A stretch of DNA of 64,000 nucleotides from Prevotella bivia DSM 20514 (GTDB lineage Bacteria; Bacteroidota; Bacteroidia; Bacteroidales; Bacteroidaceae), in the NCBI RefSeq assembly GCF_000262545.1, contig NZ_JH660660.1:458975-522974 (forward strand). The letters run 5' to 3'. Every line of letters begins with the position of its first letter. Position 1 is the first letter of the stretch. Below are positions 9,241-18,278 of the stretch, piece after piece. The notes under the pieces are model-generated. The model ran no database searches. It was not told where the DNA came from and saw nothing but the letters and a program-made list of their open reading frames with translations. The translations under genes were made by a program, and so were the position numbers.

Positions 9241-9474
9241 ATGAAGAAGAAAGTTTACAGAGTTCGGACGCAATATGTCTTTGAAGGAGTGTTCGATGTG
9301 GTTGCGGAGAGCAAAGAAGACGCACGGCAGAAAGTCCTGCAACATTGTGGGTTGGTTATGGGTGGAAGCATTCACAGCACTTTGCCCGATGATGAGATAA
9401 ATTGGGCATTTGACAGACACCCCTACAAACGAATAGACAGAATAATGAAAGTGCAAAAATATCCTCCTAAATAA
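9241..9474 (+). CDS. Small CTn protein, unknown function
   Basis: Not recognised. Starting at MKKKVYRVRTQYVFEG, this 77-residue protein has an N-terminal strand-rich part, a helix (AESKEDARQKVLQHC) and a C-terminal DDEINWAFDRHPYKRI segment. The start at 9241 is preferred over 9226 because it lies just after the stop of the upstream gene at 9236. A strong terminator follows 6 nt after the stop, marking the end of the unit. Confidence 0.6.
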   Translation: MKKKVYRVRTQYVFEGVFDVVAESKEDARQKVLQHCGLVMGGSIHSTLPDDEINWAFDRHPYKRIDRIMKVQKYPPK

Positions 9475-9480
9475 TAGCAA

Positions 9481-9522
9481 AAGCCACGCAAGCTAAAATT
9501 TGCGTGGCTTCTTTTCTTTCTC
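9481..9522 (+). terminator. Intrinsic terminator
   Basis: Perfect 11-bp arms AAGCCACGCAA (9481-9491) and TTGCGTGGCTT (9500-9510), an 8-nt loop and a following CTTTTCTTTC tract. It ends the plus-strand unit of small CTn genes. Confidence 0.8.
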
Positions 9523-9586
9523 TTTGAACGAGTAGGCGACCAAAGCAAAGAAGCAAAAGAAAGTCGCAAGTATTTTTAGATGAATA

Positions 9587-10516
9587 CTATTTTCTAGACA
9601 TTTCTTCAAATGCACCAAATGAAAATACCATACTAATATCTTCATCTTTTGCTTTTTCTGTAGATGATAAATCTTTCACTCCACAAAAACATGGTATTTT
9701 TTCTTCATCTAATGGTGTCGGTATATAGGGCATTGTTAGACTTTTTCTTTGTTTCGAAAAATCTTTATCACACAAAGGTATCGGTATCTGGATAAAAAAA
9801 TTAAAGTATGCCAATCCGAAAATGTAAGCAGGAACATCATCGTTATCATTTTTTCTTTTAAAAATCATACAAGAATTAAAAGGAAATCTTGCTTGATATA
9901 ATCTTTCTATCATCTTTAATCCAGGACCACACTCTCGTTGTCCCTGCAACCATGATAATGTGTGTTCAAAATATTTTAATTCACTTTCAGGCATTATTGT
10001 TAGTGCCATCTTGGTTAAAGCTTTATAAACATACTGTGGAATATAGCTTCTTTTGCCTTTAACAGAAAATGATTTGTTGTTAATATCCAAGTCTACTTTT
10101 AGTTGTTCTCCTTCTACACATTTTATATTAAAGCCATTTGTATCGATAGATATAGATGATTGTTCTGATGAATTATTTTTATACTTAGGTATCTTTCCTC
10201 CACCTTTGTTCACTTTTGCAAAGACATGATGTAATTTCATAAATTCGGCAAACTGACTCTCATATTTGCTAAATAGTTGATTACAAGTATCACATTCGTA
10301 TTTGGATTTTAAGGTCTGATTACCTATAAAATGAGGGATAGCGTGAGCAACCTTGTCGAAAGTAACATTTGGAACAGATCCTCCGCAGAATCTACATTTC
10401 CCTACCACAGAATCTGTTAGAATAGTATCTTTATGCTCATTAAGATGATAGGTAACTATCTCTTCATAATATTTACATAGTTCAGATAGCATTGTTTCAA
10501 AATTTAAGTTTATCAT
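9587..10516 (-). CDS. HNH-like zinc-binding nuclease candidate
   Basis: The 309-residue protein carries an N-terminal HNH-type pattern: C41-x2-C44, then H58 and H62 in AHAIPHFIGN, then C75-x2-C78-N79. This is the arrangement of the HNH_5-like fold, in which the cysteines bind structural zinc and the central His acts on phosphodiester bonds. The rest (about residues 100-309) is unassigned, with an FNFFIQIPIPL hydrophobic stretch and a C-terminal CFCG pair. It lies downstream of a trypsin-like protease gene on the same strand, 231 nt away, both AT-rich compared with the tra genes. The pair looks like cargo, possibly phage defence; that is inference. Confidence 0.6.
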   Translation of the reverse strand: MINLNFETMLSELCKYYEEIVTYHLNEHKDTILTDSVVGKCRFCGGSVPNVTFDKVAHAIPHFIGNQTLKSKYECDTCNQLFSKYESQFAEFMKLHHVFAKVNKGGGKIPKYKNNSSEQSSISIDTNGFNIKCVEGEQLKVDLDINNKSFSVKGKRSYIPQYVYKALTKMALTIMPESELKYFEHTLSWLQGQRECGPGLKMIERLYQARFPFNSCMIFKRKNDNDDVPAYIFGLAYFNFFIQIPIPLCDKDFSKQRKSLTMPYIPTPLDEEKIPCFCGVKDLSSTEKAKDEDISMVFSFGAFEEMSRK

Positions 10517-10747
10517 ATGTTCTCTCTTTTAAAAACGAAATTATTCTATTTTTAGTAAATAGTAGAAAAAGAAAAATAATAATGATAAAGAAAAAATATT
10601 ATTAAAAAAATTGTTGCTTGGAACATTAATTATGGCAGAAAGAATAAGGTGTATTCTGTTTGTCTCCATTTAACTAATCCACACAACACATTTCCTTGTT
10701 TCTCTCAAATGCCACAAAATCTTTAGCGAAAATAACACCTCTCTCAA

Positions 10748-11641
10748 TTACAAATGAACTCCATTGGAGATAATCTCAGAAATTAAACTAGAATACCATA
10801 CAGTACCAAGTCCGTAAGAATTTTTCCTTATAATCGTCATATCACCAAGATCAAATGGTGCACATTGTTGCACAGGTTCTCCAGAATACACTCCTAAAAA
10901 GACAAATTGTTTTTTTTCTGAGTGCATCAATTGACCATCTATCATGGCTATTTTCGTAGGTTTACTAATTACGAGACCACCAGATGAACCCGGGAAGAGT
11001 TGTGCATCAATTAGGAAGGTTGGCATATTATTAAAATGAAGCCCCCAGCCACTGGATATTATACCTGATTTCACGATTGGGAATTTATTCGCTATATCAT
11101 AATAGCCACGAGGATAACTTGCTACTATAATGTCGCTAGTAACATCAATCTCTATAGGAGAGTTTATTGGTAAATTGTCATTGCTTAAACTTCCTCCAAT
11201 AATAAACTTCCTATCGGTATTGTGGCTAACTACCTCTATAATCACATCATCAACTTTTATTGCTACAACATCAACATCATTATTATTATGTAATAATAAT
11301 CTCTGTTTCAATTGCTCTTGATTCAATATAATAGGAACCCATTTTACTTTATCATTGATAACCTCTCTTAGATTAAAAACAAAATGGTCTGGTAAAACTT
11401 CACATTCGTTTATTTTTGGTAGAGCAACATGTCTATTTGTTATCAAATATGTTCCCCTTATTTTTCTCCATTGACCACCATCTACATTTGGATCTTTGGG
11501 AGAAATTTCATTATAATAAAAGCCAGACCCCTGTGATTTAAATTTGGTAGTACCACATTCTATTAAAGTCGTAAGCCCATACAAATCTTTGTCAAAAGAA
11601 ATATTTTCTTTCATATTAGTGTTTTTTGCAAATCTACTCAT
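10748..11641 (-). CDS. Trypsin-like serine protease (cargo)
   Basis: The 297-residue protein has the chymotrypsin-fold triad in the expected order: H71 in TYLITNRHVA, D124 in NNDVDVVAIKVD and S220 in FPGSSGGLV, with GSGFYY before the His strand. No signal peptide is visible, so it should act in the cytoplasm, unlike HtrA proteins, and there is no PDZ domain. The frame starts at 11641; M10 is an alternative start. It sits just beyond the tra operon terminator and before the HNH gene on the same strand. Cytoplasmic trypsin-like proteases beside nuclease genes occur in defence loci, so a protease-regulated nuclease pair is a reasonable guess. Confidence 0.7.
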   Translation of the reverse strand: MSRFAKNTNMKENISFDKDLYGLTTLIECGTTKFKSQGSGFYYNEISPKDPNVDGGQWRKIRGTYLITNRHVALPKINECEVLPDHFVFNLREVINDKVKWVPIILNQEQLKQRLLLHNNNDVDVVAIKVDDVIIEVVSHNTDRKFIIGGSLSNDNLPINSPIEIDVTSDIIVASYPRGYYDIANKFPIVKSGIISSGWGLHFNNMPTFLIDAQLFPGSSGGLVISKPTKIAMIDGQLMHSEKKQFVFLGVYSGEPVQQCAPFDLGDMTIIRKNSYGLGTVWYSSLISEIISNGVHL

Positions 11642-11670
11642 TCATAACGAGAAAGGCAAATAAAACAGCA

Positions 11671-11716
11671 AGAAAACGCCTTTTGCGAAGCATAAAATGT
11701 CGCAAGAGGCGTCTTT
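11671..11716 (-). terminator. Terminator of the tra operon
   Basis: On the minus strand AGACGCC and TTGCGA pair with TCGCAA and GGCGTTTTC across a loop at about 11690-11700, with a short T run after the stem. It lies just after the lysozyme gene stop at 11722. Confidence 0.6.
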
Positions 11717-11721
11717 GATAA

Positions 11722-12228
11722 TCAAGTTAAATAAAACAGCGCAAACTCCACTTGTCTGCGTTTGACTAACCCATTCAAAACTTTTCCCTTATATCGGCAG
11801 AACGAAACATACTCCCGATAGAAGTTCCTATCTCCTGCCTCTATTTTTCGCAGCAGTCGGCTCTTGGGGTGCTTACCATATCCGAGCAACCTTCCCACAC
11901 CCACATTATAGGCAAGTAAGGTCAGCAGCAGCGCATCTTTACCATAGCCTTTGAAGTGTTCAAAGCATTTCCAAAGGTCGGCACGGAGCAGCGAGGCTGC
12001 CTGTCGTTCCGTCATATTGGAAGAGAAATGCTCGCCCGGTTGCAACTGATGACCATATCCGACATACGGATAGCAACCTTTTCCGTGTAGCCCCTCGAAG
12101 TATTTCACGACCACCACGGCGCGTTCAAAAGGAGGTAAGTCTGCCAACCGTACCCTGCGCTGGGCAAGGATCGGCTGGCAGAGCAAGCACATTATACAGA
12201 ATAAAGCAAAGCGTTTAGCTGTTCGCAT
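11722..12228 (-). CDS. Lysozyme-like muramidase of the transfer operon
   Basis: This predicted GH24-type muramidase would open peptidoglycan locally for the mating channel. The 168 residues start with a signal peptide (about 1-22, ending PILAQ) followed by VKYFEGLH with the catalytic Glu, then YVGYGHQL and the MTERQAASLLRADL helix typical of phage-type lysozymes, and LLTLLAYNVGVG. It overlaps traQ by 14 nt and is the last gene of the tra operon. A second, closely related copy lies at 45418-45927. Confidence 0.85.
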   Translation of the reverse strand: MRTAKRFALFCIMCLLCQPILAQRRVRLADLPPFERAVVVVKYFEGLHGKGCYPYVGYGHQLQPGEHFSSNMTERQAASLLRADLWKCFEHFKGYGKDALLLTLLAYNVGVGRLLGYGKHPKSRLLRKIEAGDRNFYREYVSFCRYKGKVLNGLVKRRQVEFALFYLT

Positions 12229-12697
12229 CGTTCAAGACTCTGGTTACTACTGCGGTGGTCTTTCCCTTTTCCTCCGCCTTTTCGTTGTTGAAACTGAAAG
12301 TCAGTTGCTGCATCTTACCGAAACTGTCCTCCACGTACACGTCAATCGTCTGGCGGTTGGTGGAGAGCGAGGTGTAGTATAAGCGGAACACGTCCTTTGT
12401 GAGCGGATAGCGGTCGTTGGGCTTGAATACCGTTCTATCGTCCATTTTCAGTGTTCCCTTACCGTCAGACTGGAAATAACGTATCGTATAGTGAGTGTCA
12501 GCAAACTCACCGCCCCGCTTCAGTGTGCAGCGTATCTCTGCCGTCTGTCCCTTGACAATGTCCTTCTGAACCGGCATTGTCTCCACCGTAAACGGATAAG
12601 ACTGCCGAACATCCAAATCCCTATCACAAGCAGATAGGCAAAACACGGCAAGGGTCAGCACGCCCATTACCCAAATCGTATTCAATATCTTCTTCAT
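12215..12697 (-). CDS. traQ: Conjugative transposon protein TraQ (DUF3872 lipoprotein)
   Basis: The 160-residue protein has a lipoprotein signal with lipobox FCLSAC (Cys about residue 24), followed by a beta-sandwich-like domain with VQKDIVKGQTAEIRC and IDVYVEDSFG. It fits the DUF3872/TraQ family encoded between traO and the lysozyme in Bacteroides CTns. It begins 12 nt after the traO stop; the primase gene traP found here in CTnDOT is absent. Its exact role in mating is unknown. Confidence 0.85.
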   Translation of the reverse strand: MKKILNTIWVMGVLTLAVFCLSACDRDLDVRQSYPFTVETMPVQKDIVKGQTAEIRCTLKRGGEFADTHYTIRYFQSDGKGTLKMDDRTVFKPNDRYPLTKDVFRLYYTSLSTNRQTIDVYVEDSFGKMQQLTFSFNNEKAEEKGKTTAVVTRVLNDANS

Positions 12698-12709
12698 CTT
12701 TTCTTCTAC

Positions 12710-13291
12710 TTAAAAGTTAAACCTTAGTCCTGCTGAAACAGCCGGACGAAAACGATGCACGTCAGAGCCGAAGAGCAACCGCCCTTGTGCCTTGACAAGA
12801 AACAGAAGCCTGTCCGTAAGGAATACTTCCAACGAGCCATGCACGGCACCGCCATAGACGAAGCGTGAGCGGTCGAGCAGCGTAGCCCCATCGGGCAGCA
12901 GCTTCTTGTCCTCATTCAACTCCTCGTAACCGCCCAATGCGGATATGCCAGCATAGAGAAACATGTTCTTACCCCTGTCGGAGAGACCAGGGTGCATATA
13001 GCCCACTTGTAAGAGTGCATCCTTGAGTTTTACGTTATAACTTCTGTACGGCATATTCTGCTGTTCATACTCTGCCATAACAAAAGTATAACTCTCACGA
13101 CCCAGATAGCGGGTGAGTGATGCTCCCATGCCGAAATTGTCAGCTGCAAGGAACTTTTCACCCTTGATGAGCGGAACGCTTCCTACAACCTCTATTCCCC
13201 TTTGCTTGGGTATCAGTCGCTGTGCTTGCGATGGCAAGCTAAAAGCCATTGCCACCGCTATGCAAACCGATAAAATGATTATCTTCTTCAT
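12710..13291 (-). CDS. traO: Conjugative transposon protein TraO
   Basis: The TraO family protein has a signal peptide (cleavage after SLPSQAQ) and a small beta-barrel-like body with alternating hydrophobic strands, ending in LRFNF with a terminal Phe, the outer-membrane insertion signal. It is therefore probably an outer-membrane part of the mating channel. About 193 residues from MKKIIILSV; the start at 13291 is preferred over 13303 because it opens the signal peptide. It lies 5 nt from the traN stop. A second copy at 46411-46995 has a clearly diverged middle. Confidence 0.88.
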   Translation of the reverse strand: MKKIIILSVCIAVAMAFSLPSQAQRLIPKQRGIEVVGSVPLIKGEKFLAADNFGMGASLTRYLGRESYTFVMAEYEQQNMPYRSYNVKLKDALLQVGYMHPGLSDRGKNMFLYAGISALGGYEELNEDKKLLPDGATLLDRSRFVYGGAVHGSLEVFLTDRLLFLVKAQGRLLFGSDVHRFRPAVSAGLRFNF

Positions 13292-13296
13292 AATGT

Positions 13297-14247
13297 CTAC
13301 CATTTCAGTTTGAGATTATCAATCTTCTTTGCCAACTGCAGGTCTTCTGCCGTTACATAAAAAGTCAGTGTACGACCGCCATTTCTCTCATAGAGTGTCA
13401 CTTCAAGTTGCTTATCCTCCGAGAGGGCAAACTGCTCCAATACGAACACGGAATGCTCGCTATCCTTGCCCTTTACCTGCATCACCTGATGATAGGCACG
13501 AAGCGGCTGCAACACCTGTTCTTGTATGGCAGTGCGCTTTGCCATCTTCTTATCCACCATCTTGAATGTGATAAAATCCACCGAGTACGGCATATTCGTG
13601 CCGTTTTCCATACGAGTGTGGAAATACAGCAAGCCGTTATGGGCATACAAGCCACGAAGCAGGAACTTCATGCCGAACTGCTGTGCACCGATATGTTTGA
13701 TGGTACGCTTGTCATTCTGATAGATAGTCTGCATCATCAGTTTGACTAATATAGGCGACTCATTGCCGAGTTCCTTAAAATAAATGTCGACACGATTGCT
13801 GGGCAATCGCCCCTCAGTTGGTGACAGGAAGTCCTTCATCTCGATGCTTAACTTCTCCGGCTCATCGGCATACTTCACGTTGAAAGCATAGAAAGAGCCG
13901 TCCTCACAAATCACGCTCATGTTGGTTTCCGTCTCAAAGTCCTTCACCGAAGCCTTTACACGTAGTACGTTCTCTGCATCCTCTGCCTTCCCTGCGATAA
14001 TATTCTGTGAGCCCAAGTCTACATAACGAATAGTAGAAGGGAATATAAGATGCACGGTCTTGTCGAAGGTAACGGCAAGACCATAAGGCAGTACGACACG
14101 CCCCGTTGGTATGGCACGGCTCATTCCTTGAAAGAGTTCTCCCGAAGTGAGAGGACGGCTCGGTGTCAGACCATCATTGTTTTCCTGTGCTGTGGCTGTT
14201 GCTCCCACCATGGCAAGCATAGCCATTGATAAAATAAGTTTCTTCAT
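13297..14247 (-). CDS. traN: Conjugative transposon protein TraN
   Basis: TraN belongs to the VirB9-like group and is thought to be part of the periplasmic/outer-membrane core of the Bacteroides mating apparatus. From MKKLILSMAMLAMVG it has a signal peptide (to TATAQ), then RVVLPYGLAVTFDKTVHLIFP and VDLGSQNIIAGKAE, the conserved N-terminal domain, and a C-terminal domain ending NLKLKW. The frame can start at 14283 but the signal peptide begins at 14247. The 3' end is identical over about 250 bp to the second traN at 46996-47258. Confidence 0.9.
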   Translation of the reverse strand: MKKLILSMAMLAMVGATATAQENNDGLTPSRPLTSGELFQGMSRAIPTGRVVLPYGLAVTFDKTVHLIFPSTIRYVDLGSQNIIAGKAEDAENVLRVKASVKDFETETNMSVICEDGSFYAFNVKYADEPEKLSIEMKDFLSPTEGRLPSNRVDIYFKELGNESPILVKLMMQTIYQNDKRTIKHIGAQQFGMKFLLRGLYAHNGLLYFHTRMENGTNMPYSVDFITFKMVDKKMAKRTAIQEQVLQPLRAYHQVMQVKGKDSEHSVFVLEQFALSEDKQLEVTLYERNGGRTLTFYVTAEDLQLAKKIDNLKLKW

Positions 14248-14294
14248 TGTTCCTTTTGATTTGATGTTTTTTTTACTTGTCATTTTTGATTGTT

Positions 14295-15560
14295 TTATTT
14301 GGACTGAACCAAGAAAAGGCGGTAGCCACCCTTGAGCGTCACCTTGATAGTGCGCAGCTTCTTCTGAAGCAGCTGACTTGCACCCTGCATCACACCACGA
14401 GCCGCCTCGGAGATAATCTGGTCCTTGGCAGAGGAAGCGAAGGTAAAGGATGTGCCCATTGAACCACCGATGTTCGCCCCGACTTCCTTAAGCGCATTGA
14501 TGTCCTCCGAACCTGGTATATACACGCCCTCTTGTCCGTCCGTGTCGTATGCCGAGAGCTTGACGGCTATGATATGCCCACCAACCTCAATACTCTTAAT
14601 GAGCAGGTGCATACGGTTGCCCTCAATCTTGGCAGATGCAATCAGCCGGCTCTGCCTTGGAATACGCAGTCCCTGCACCTTGGCAGTCTCCAGCAGACGA
14701 AGCACCACATTGTCGCCCTCCTTGAGCGTGGTCGTTCTGTCCACCACCACTTTGAGCGTGTTGCGCATCGTGGATGCAGCCGTACTTGTTAGCGAATGGA
14801 AGCCCATGTTGCGTACTCTTGTTCCATATTCCTTGATAAAATCTGCATCGCTCATCGGCTGACCGAGTGAAGTCACCACCTGTTTGCGCTCCGCCAAGAC
14901 CTCCATAACTGGAGCGTTTGCTTGCATCTGCCCCTTTTCTGTTCCAATATCGGTGATTGTGGGTGTGTTTCCTTTATCATTCGCAAAAGCATTCTCCAAT
15001 GACGGAGGGACAGATGATGTCTTAGGAAGATACTTCGCTGCCATCTGATAGCTCTTTTCCATCAGAGCAAGCTGTCGTTTCTCCTCATTGTCCTCCCTGC
15101 TGTCTTTGGAAGCCAATTCCTTTTTGAGGTTGTCAATCTCCTGTCTCATTGCCTCACGCTCCTCTTCATGCGGATCGGGAGCGTAAAAGGAGTTCAAAAG
15201 GCGATTATTCTCCTCATAGCGATGCATGGAGCTTTCTATCTTCGCTGTTGATGCAGCCGCCTCCTCACGCTGCGCTTCTGAGGGGGCTGTGTTCTGTGCG
15301 AGATAGTCCGACAGCTTGCCCATCTCCTCGCGGCTCTGCTCTTCCTCGTGTGCCTTATCGCCTAATTCGTAGGCTTTGAGCTTGTTTTCGGTGAGCTTTT
15401 CTGTCGTTGCCTGCGGGATGCTGTCATTGAGTCCCTGCTCCGCAGCGGTCTTATCCTTGCCCGAAGGGGCGAAGATAAACCACATCGAGAGGGCAAACAG
15501 CAGTCCCAGTCCTCCGAAGACCAAGCCTTTCTTCATTTGTTCTTTCTGTTTATTATCCAT
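14295..15560 (-). CDS. traM: Conjugative transposon protein TraM
   Basis: The TraM family is VirB10-like. The 421 residues comprise a short cytosolic start, one membrane segment (about residues 11-30), a long Glu/Lys-rich coiled-coil-like region (about 70-180) and a C-terminal domain with VVDRTTTLKEGDNVVLRLLE and a GGSMGTSFTFAS stretch. This spans the periplasm and would link inner and outer parts of the channel. Its start overlaps the traL stop by 8 nt, a sign of translational coupling. Confidence 0.9.
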   Translation of the reverse strand: MDNKQKEQMKKGLVFGGLGLLFALSMWFIFAPSGKDKTAAEQGLNDSIPQATTEKLTENKLKAYELGDKAHEEEQSREEMGKLSDYLAQNTAPSEAQREEAAASTAKIESSMHRYEENNRLLNSFYAPDPHEEEREAMRQEIDNLKKELASKDSREDNEEKRQLALMEKSYQMAAKYLPKTSSVPPSLENAFANDKGNTPTITDIGTEKGQMQANAPVMEVLAERKQVVTSLGQPMSDADFIKEYGTRVRNMGFHSLTSTAASTMRNTLKVVVDRTTTLKEGDNVVLRLLETAKVQGLRIPRQSRLIASAKIEGNRMHLLIKSIEVGGHIIAVKLSAYDTDGQEGVYIPGSEDINALKEVGANIGGSMGTSFTFASSAKDQIISEAARGVMQGASQLLQKKLRTIKVTLKGGYRLFLVQSK

Positions 15561-15855
15561 TTTCTTTGACTGTTTGATGATGTTGTAGATAAAAATTACC
15601 GTGTAACTCTTGTAAAGTACTGTCCGTCCGTATGGGACTGTCCGTCAGCTTTCCCGTGGGGATGGGTAGTTTTTCCTTCTTTGGAGGAAGGAAGAACTGT
15701 GCTATCATCCAAAGCGAGCAGAGCAGATAGATGAAACTCAGCCCATAGACGATTTCCTTTCTCTGCCTTATCGTGAGCCTTTCACAACGATGGCGGAGCC
15801 ACAGGTGAGAGCGCAGATATTGACGTGAGAGTAAAAAGTTTCTTTTCCTTGCCAT
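15553..15855 (-). CDS. traL: Conjugative transposon protein TraL (DUF3989)
   Basis: The 100-residue protein has a basic N-terminus (MARKRNFLLSRQYLRSHLW), one membrane segment at about residues 36-54 (IVYGLSFIYLLCSLWMIAQF) and a short periplasmic tail. Size and place between traK and traM fit the DUF3989/TraL family of Bacteroides CTns. It starts 4 nt after traK and overlaps traM by 8 nt. Confidence 0.8.
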   Translation of the reverse strand: MARKRNFLLSRQYLRSHLWLRHRCERLTIRQRKEIVYGLSFIYLLCSLWMIAQFFLPPKKEKLPIPTGKLTDSPIRTDSTLQELHGNFYLQHHQTVKENG

Positions 15856-15859
15856 AGCC

Positions 15860-16483
15860 TTATCGTTTATAAGTCTGTATGTCCCTGTTCTCCTTCACAA
15901 GGAAGTTCTCCATCAGGAAGCCTTGCGGGTTGTTGTCCGAACGGACAGAGTTCTGCAGCGTGCAGGTCGTAACAAGACTGCGCTCTGTAATATTACTCTG
16001 ACGGACGATAAACTCCCGTGCATAGGTCGTTACCACATAAGGGTAAGTATTAAAGTTGCAGTGGATAGAGTCCACCTCTATGCGCTGATTGATATTACCC
16101 GATATGGCACGGTTATAATAGCCTTTCTCCGCCAAGTCCTTATAATAATTGAAAGCCGACTTGTCGCATAGCAGGAAGGCACGCTCCATGTTCCTCTCAA
16201 TGGCGTCCTTGTCGGGCGCAATGGTAAAGAACAGCTCATGAAAACGACGCACGTGTTCTCTTGCCTCTACGGGACGATTACGACTTGCATCCTGACTGAG
16301 AGCCAGCATGAGCGACTTTCCTTGGTCAAGCACATAGATTTTCTCCCTCTGCTCCTTGGCGAAGCTGTACGAGGCATAGACAGCATAACCGCTTACTACC
16401 ACACATACGATGGCAAAGACAAAGGCATAGAGCCGTATCTGTCTGAATGAGGTCTCGATATTATTAAGTGATTTGAATTCCAT
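15860..16483 (-). CDS. traK: Conjugative transposon protein TraK
   Basis: TraK is VirB8-like, an inner-membrane scaffold of the mating channel. The 207 residues begin MEFKSLNNIETSFRQIRLYA, have one membrane segment (about 19-41) and a periplasmic domain with FHELFFTIAPDKDAIERNME and YVVTTYAREFIVRQSN. The length is normal. It lies 47 nt downstream of traJ. Confidence 0.92.
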   Translation of the reverse strand: MEFKSLNNIETSFRQIRLYAFVFAIVCVVVSGYAVYASYSFAKEQREKIYVLDQGKSLMLALSQDASRNRPVEAREHVRRFHELFFTIAPDKDAIERNMERAFLLCDKSAFNYYKDLAEKGYYNRAISGNINQRIEVDSIHCNFNTYPYVVTTYAREFIVRQSNITERSLVTTCTLQNSVRSDNNPQGFLMENFLVKENRDIQTYKR

Positions 16484-16530
16484 TTTTTTCTTTTATACCC
16501 GTTGATTAATTAAGCATAGTTGCTCCATTT

Positions 16531-17568
16531 CTATTTTCCTCTGAGCAGCGCTCCCTTGATGCGTCCACCGATATTTCCCACAGCAGCACCTGCGCCTGCC
16601 ATAGCAGCCTTGCCACCAGTGTATGCACCTTGTGCGCCACGCTGTGCAGTCTGATTAACATTGCGTCCGTATGAGCCGATACCGCCTCCAGCTTCAATAA
16701 TCCAACCTGCCACAGTAGGTACACAGAAGTAGCCTACAATACCGATAAGGAAGAAGACGATGTAATACCACGTTCCCGAATCAGGCAGATAGTTCGGATC
16801 GCTGAGTGCATCGATGTCTTTCTGCATCATCAGCACCTGTATCTTGGTAAGCAGTGCCGTAAGAATAGAGCTGACAGGCAGCCACAGATAGACCGATATA
16901 TAGCGTGAGAACCAAGCCGTAAGTGATCCTGCAAGACCATCCCATACGGCTATGCCGAACACGATAGGTCCGAGTATCGAAAGGACAATCAGAATAAAGG
17001 TGCGAAGCGTGTCGATGATGAGTCCCGAAGCATGGAACAGCAATTCCAAAAAATCGTGTACCAATTTCATGACCCATTGCTTGGTCTGATAGGCGGCACG
17101 CTCGGCATACATACCCGCTATCGTCACGGCATCCTCTGGACCGATAATGCCCATTTCCTCTATCTTCTGGTCAAATTTCTCGTTGGAAACCAAATAAGCC
17201 GTCTCGGGATTCCTGAGGTAGGCTTCCTCCTGCAACTTGTCCCGCTTGGCAGTAAGTTCTGCAAGGTTCCCCTCCTGCTGGTGTACCATCATCTCCGTTC
17301 CCTGCACTACAGGCGAGAGAACGGCATTCATCGTACCCAGTACGACTGTCGGGAAGAACATGATGCAGAAGCCCAGCACGAAAGGTCGGAGAAGCGGAAA
17401 AACATCTATTGCCTCGGCACGGGCAATGGAAGCCCACACCCGAAGGGCAATATAAAAGAGCGCACCCAAGCCCGCAATGCCTTTGGCAATGCCCGTCATC
17501 TGGGCACAGAGGGGCATCATCTCGTCATAGGTGGAGCGTAGCAGCTCATGTAAACTGGCAAAATCCAT
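16531..17568 (-). CDS. traJ: Conjugative transposon protein TraJ
   Basis: TraJ is a polytopic inner-membrane protein, VirB6-like in role. From MDFASLHELLRSTYDEMMP it has membrane segments near residues 25-45, 65-90, 190-215, 220-245 and 255-300, then a Gly/Ala-rich tail (GGKAAMAGAGAAVGNIGGRI). The frame extends to 17628, overlapping traI by 7 nt, but the start at 17568 fits the family N-terminus better; either is possible. Its C-terminal tail is typical for TraJ. Confidence 0.88.
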   Translation of the reverse strand: MDFASLHELLRSTYDEMMPLCAQMTGIAKGIAGLGALFYIALRVWASIARAEAIDVFPLLRPFVLGFCIMFFPTVVLGTMNAVLSPVVQGTEMMVHQQEGNLAELTAKRDKLQEEAYLRNPETAYLVSNEKFDQKIEEMGIIGPEDAVTIAGMYAERAAYQTKQWVMKLVHDFLELLFHASGLIIDTLRTFILIVLSILGPIVFGIAVWDGLAGSLTAWFSRYISVYLWLPVSSILTALLTKIQVLMMQKDIDALSDPNYLPDSGTWYYIVFFLIGIVGYFCVPTVAGWIIEAGGGIGSYGRNVNQTAQRGAQGAYTGGKAAMAGAGAAVGNIGGRIKGALLRGK

Positions 17569-17621
17569 AAGCAAAAGTGTTTTATGAAAGTTTTTTTCAA
17601 GTTCTTTTTTTGTCTGTGGAT

Positions 17622-18251
17622 TTACCAATACCTGCTTGCAGTATTACCATAGAGCGCCTTAACGGAGGCAAGGTTGTTCTTCTCCCTTGCACGCACATAA
17701 CTCACGGAGATATTCTTCCTTGTATAGTACGATACCAAAGAGCGGTATTCACGTAGTGTTGTATAGATACGGTCTATCTGCTGCATGCGCTCGTGGTCGT
17801 TCATGGAGAAGACATTACTCTTGACAATGGACTTGAGTTCCTTCAGACACTCACCGCTCTGCTCGAGCAGCTTGGTGTAGCCCGAAGCCATCGCAGCGAG
17901 TTCTGTCGGGCGAAAGTTCTTGTCTGAGAGCATCTTTTTGTAGGAAGTGACATAGACCTCAGAGATGTCGCCCACCATGAGAATACACTCCTTGACCTTA
18001 TAGGCATCGCCAATAAGGTTATTCACCTTCTTCAAGGCATCGTAATACTTTTTGGTGTCGTTGTAGAGCTTCTCCACCTCCTTGAATCCGTCCAAGGTAT
18101 TCTTTACTGTCTTCGAGGCGGTGGCAATCTCCTTGACCGTATTGGCAATGTTGCCGGCAAAGTTACCGGGATCATAGACCGTCCACTGTGCGTGGGCTTT
18201 GGAAACTGAAAGGCTCAATCCTAAGAGAGCCATAAATAAAAACTTTTTCAT
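17622..18251 (-). CDS. traI: Conjugative transposon protein TraI (DUF4141)
   Basis: The 209-residue secreted protein has a signal peptide ending AHAQ and a helical, coiled-coil-like body (VKEIATASKTVKNTLDGFKE; LYNDTKKYYDALKKVNNLI). This matches the DUF4141/TraI family, VirB5-like by position and helical content. It lies 27 nt after traG. It is unrelated to the F-plasmid relaxase of the same name. Confidence 0.88.
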   Translation of the reverse strand: MKKFLFMALLGLSLSVSKAHAQWTVYDPGNFAGNIANTVKEIATASKTVKNTLDGFKEVEKLYNDTKKYYDALKKVNNLIGDAYKVKECILMVGDISEVYVTSYKKMLSDKNFRPTELAAMASGYTKLLEQSGECLKELKSIVKSNVFSMNDHERMQQIDRIYTTLREYRSLVSYYTRKNISVSYVRAREKNNLASVKALYGNTASRYW

Positions 18252-18278
18252 TGTTACTGCTATTTTGATTGTTCGTAC

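Noticed and set aside
14425..14862. 145-codon plus-strand frame within traM
   Set aside because: Antisense shadow of a well-supported tra gene, as are the other frames opposite tra, rte and IS genes.
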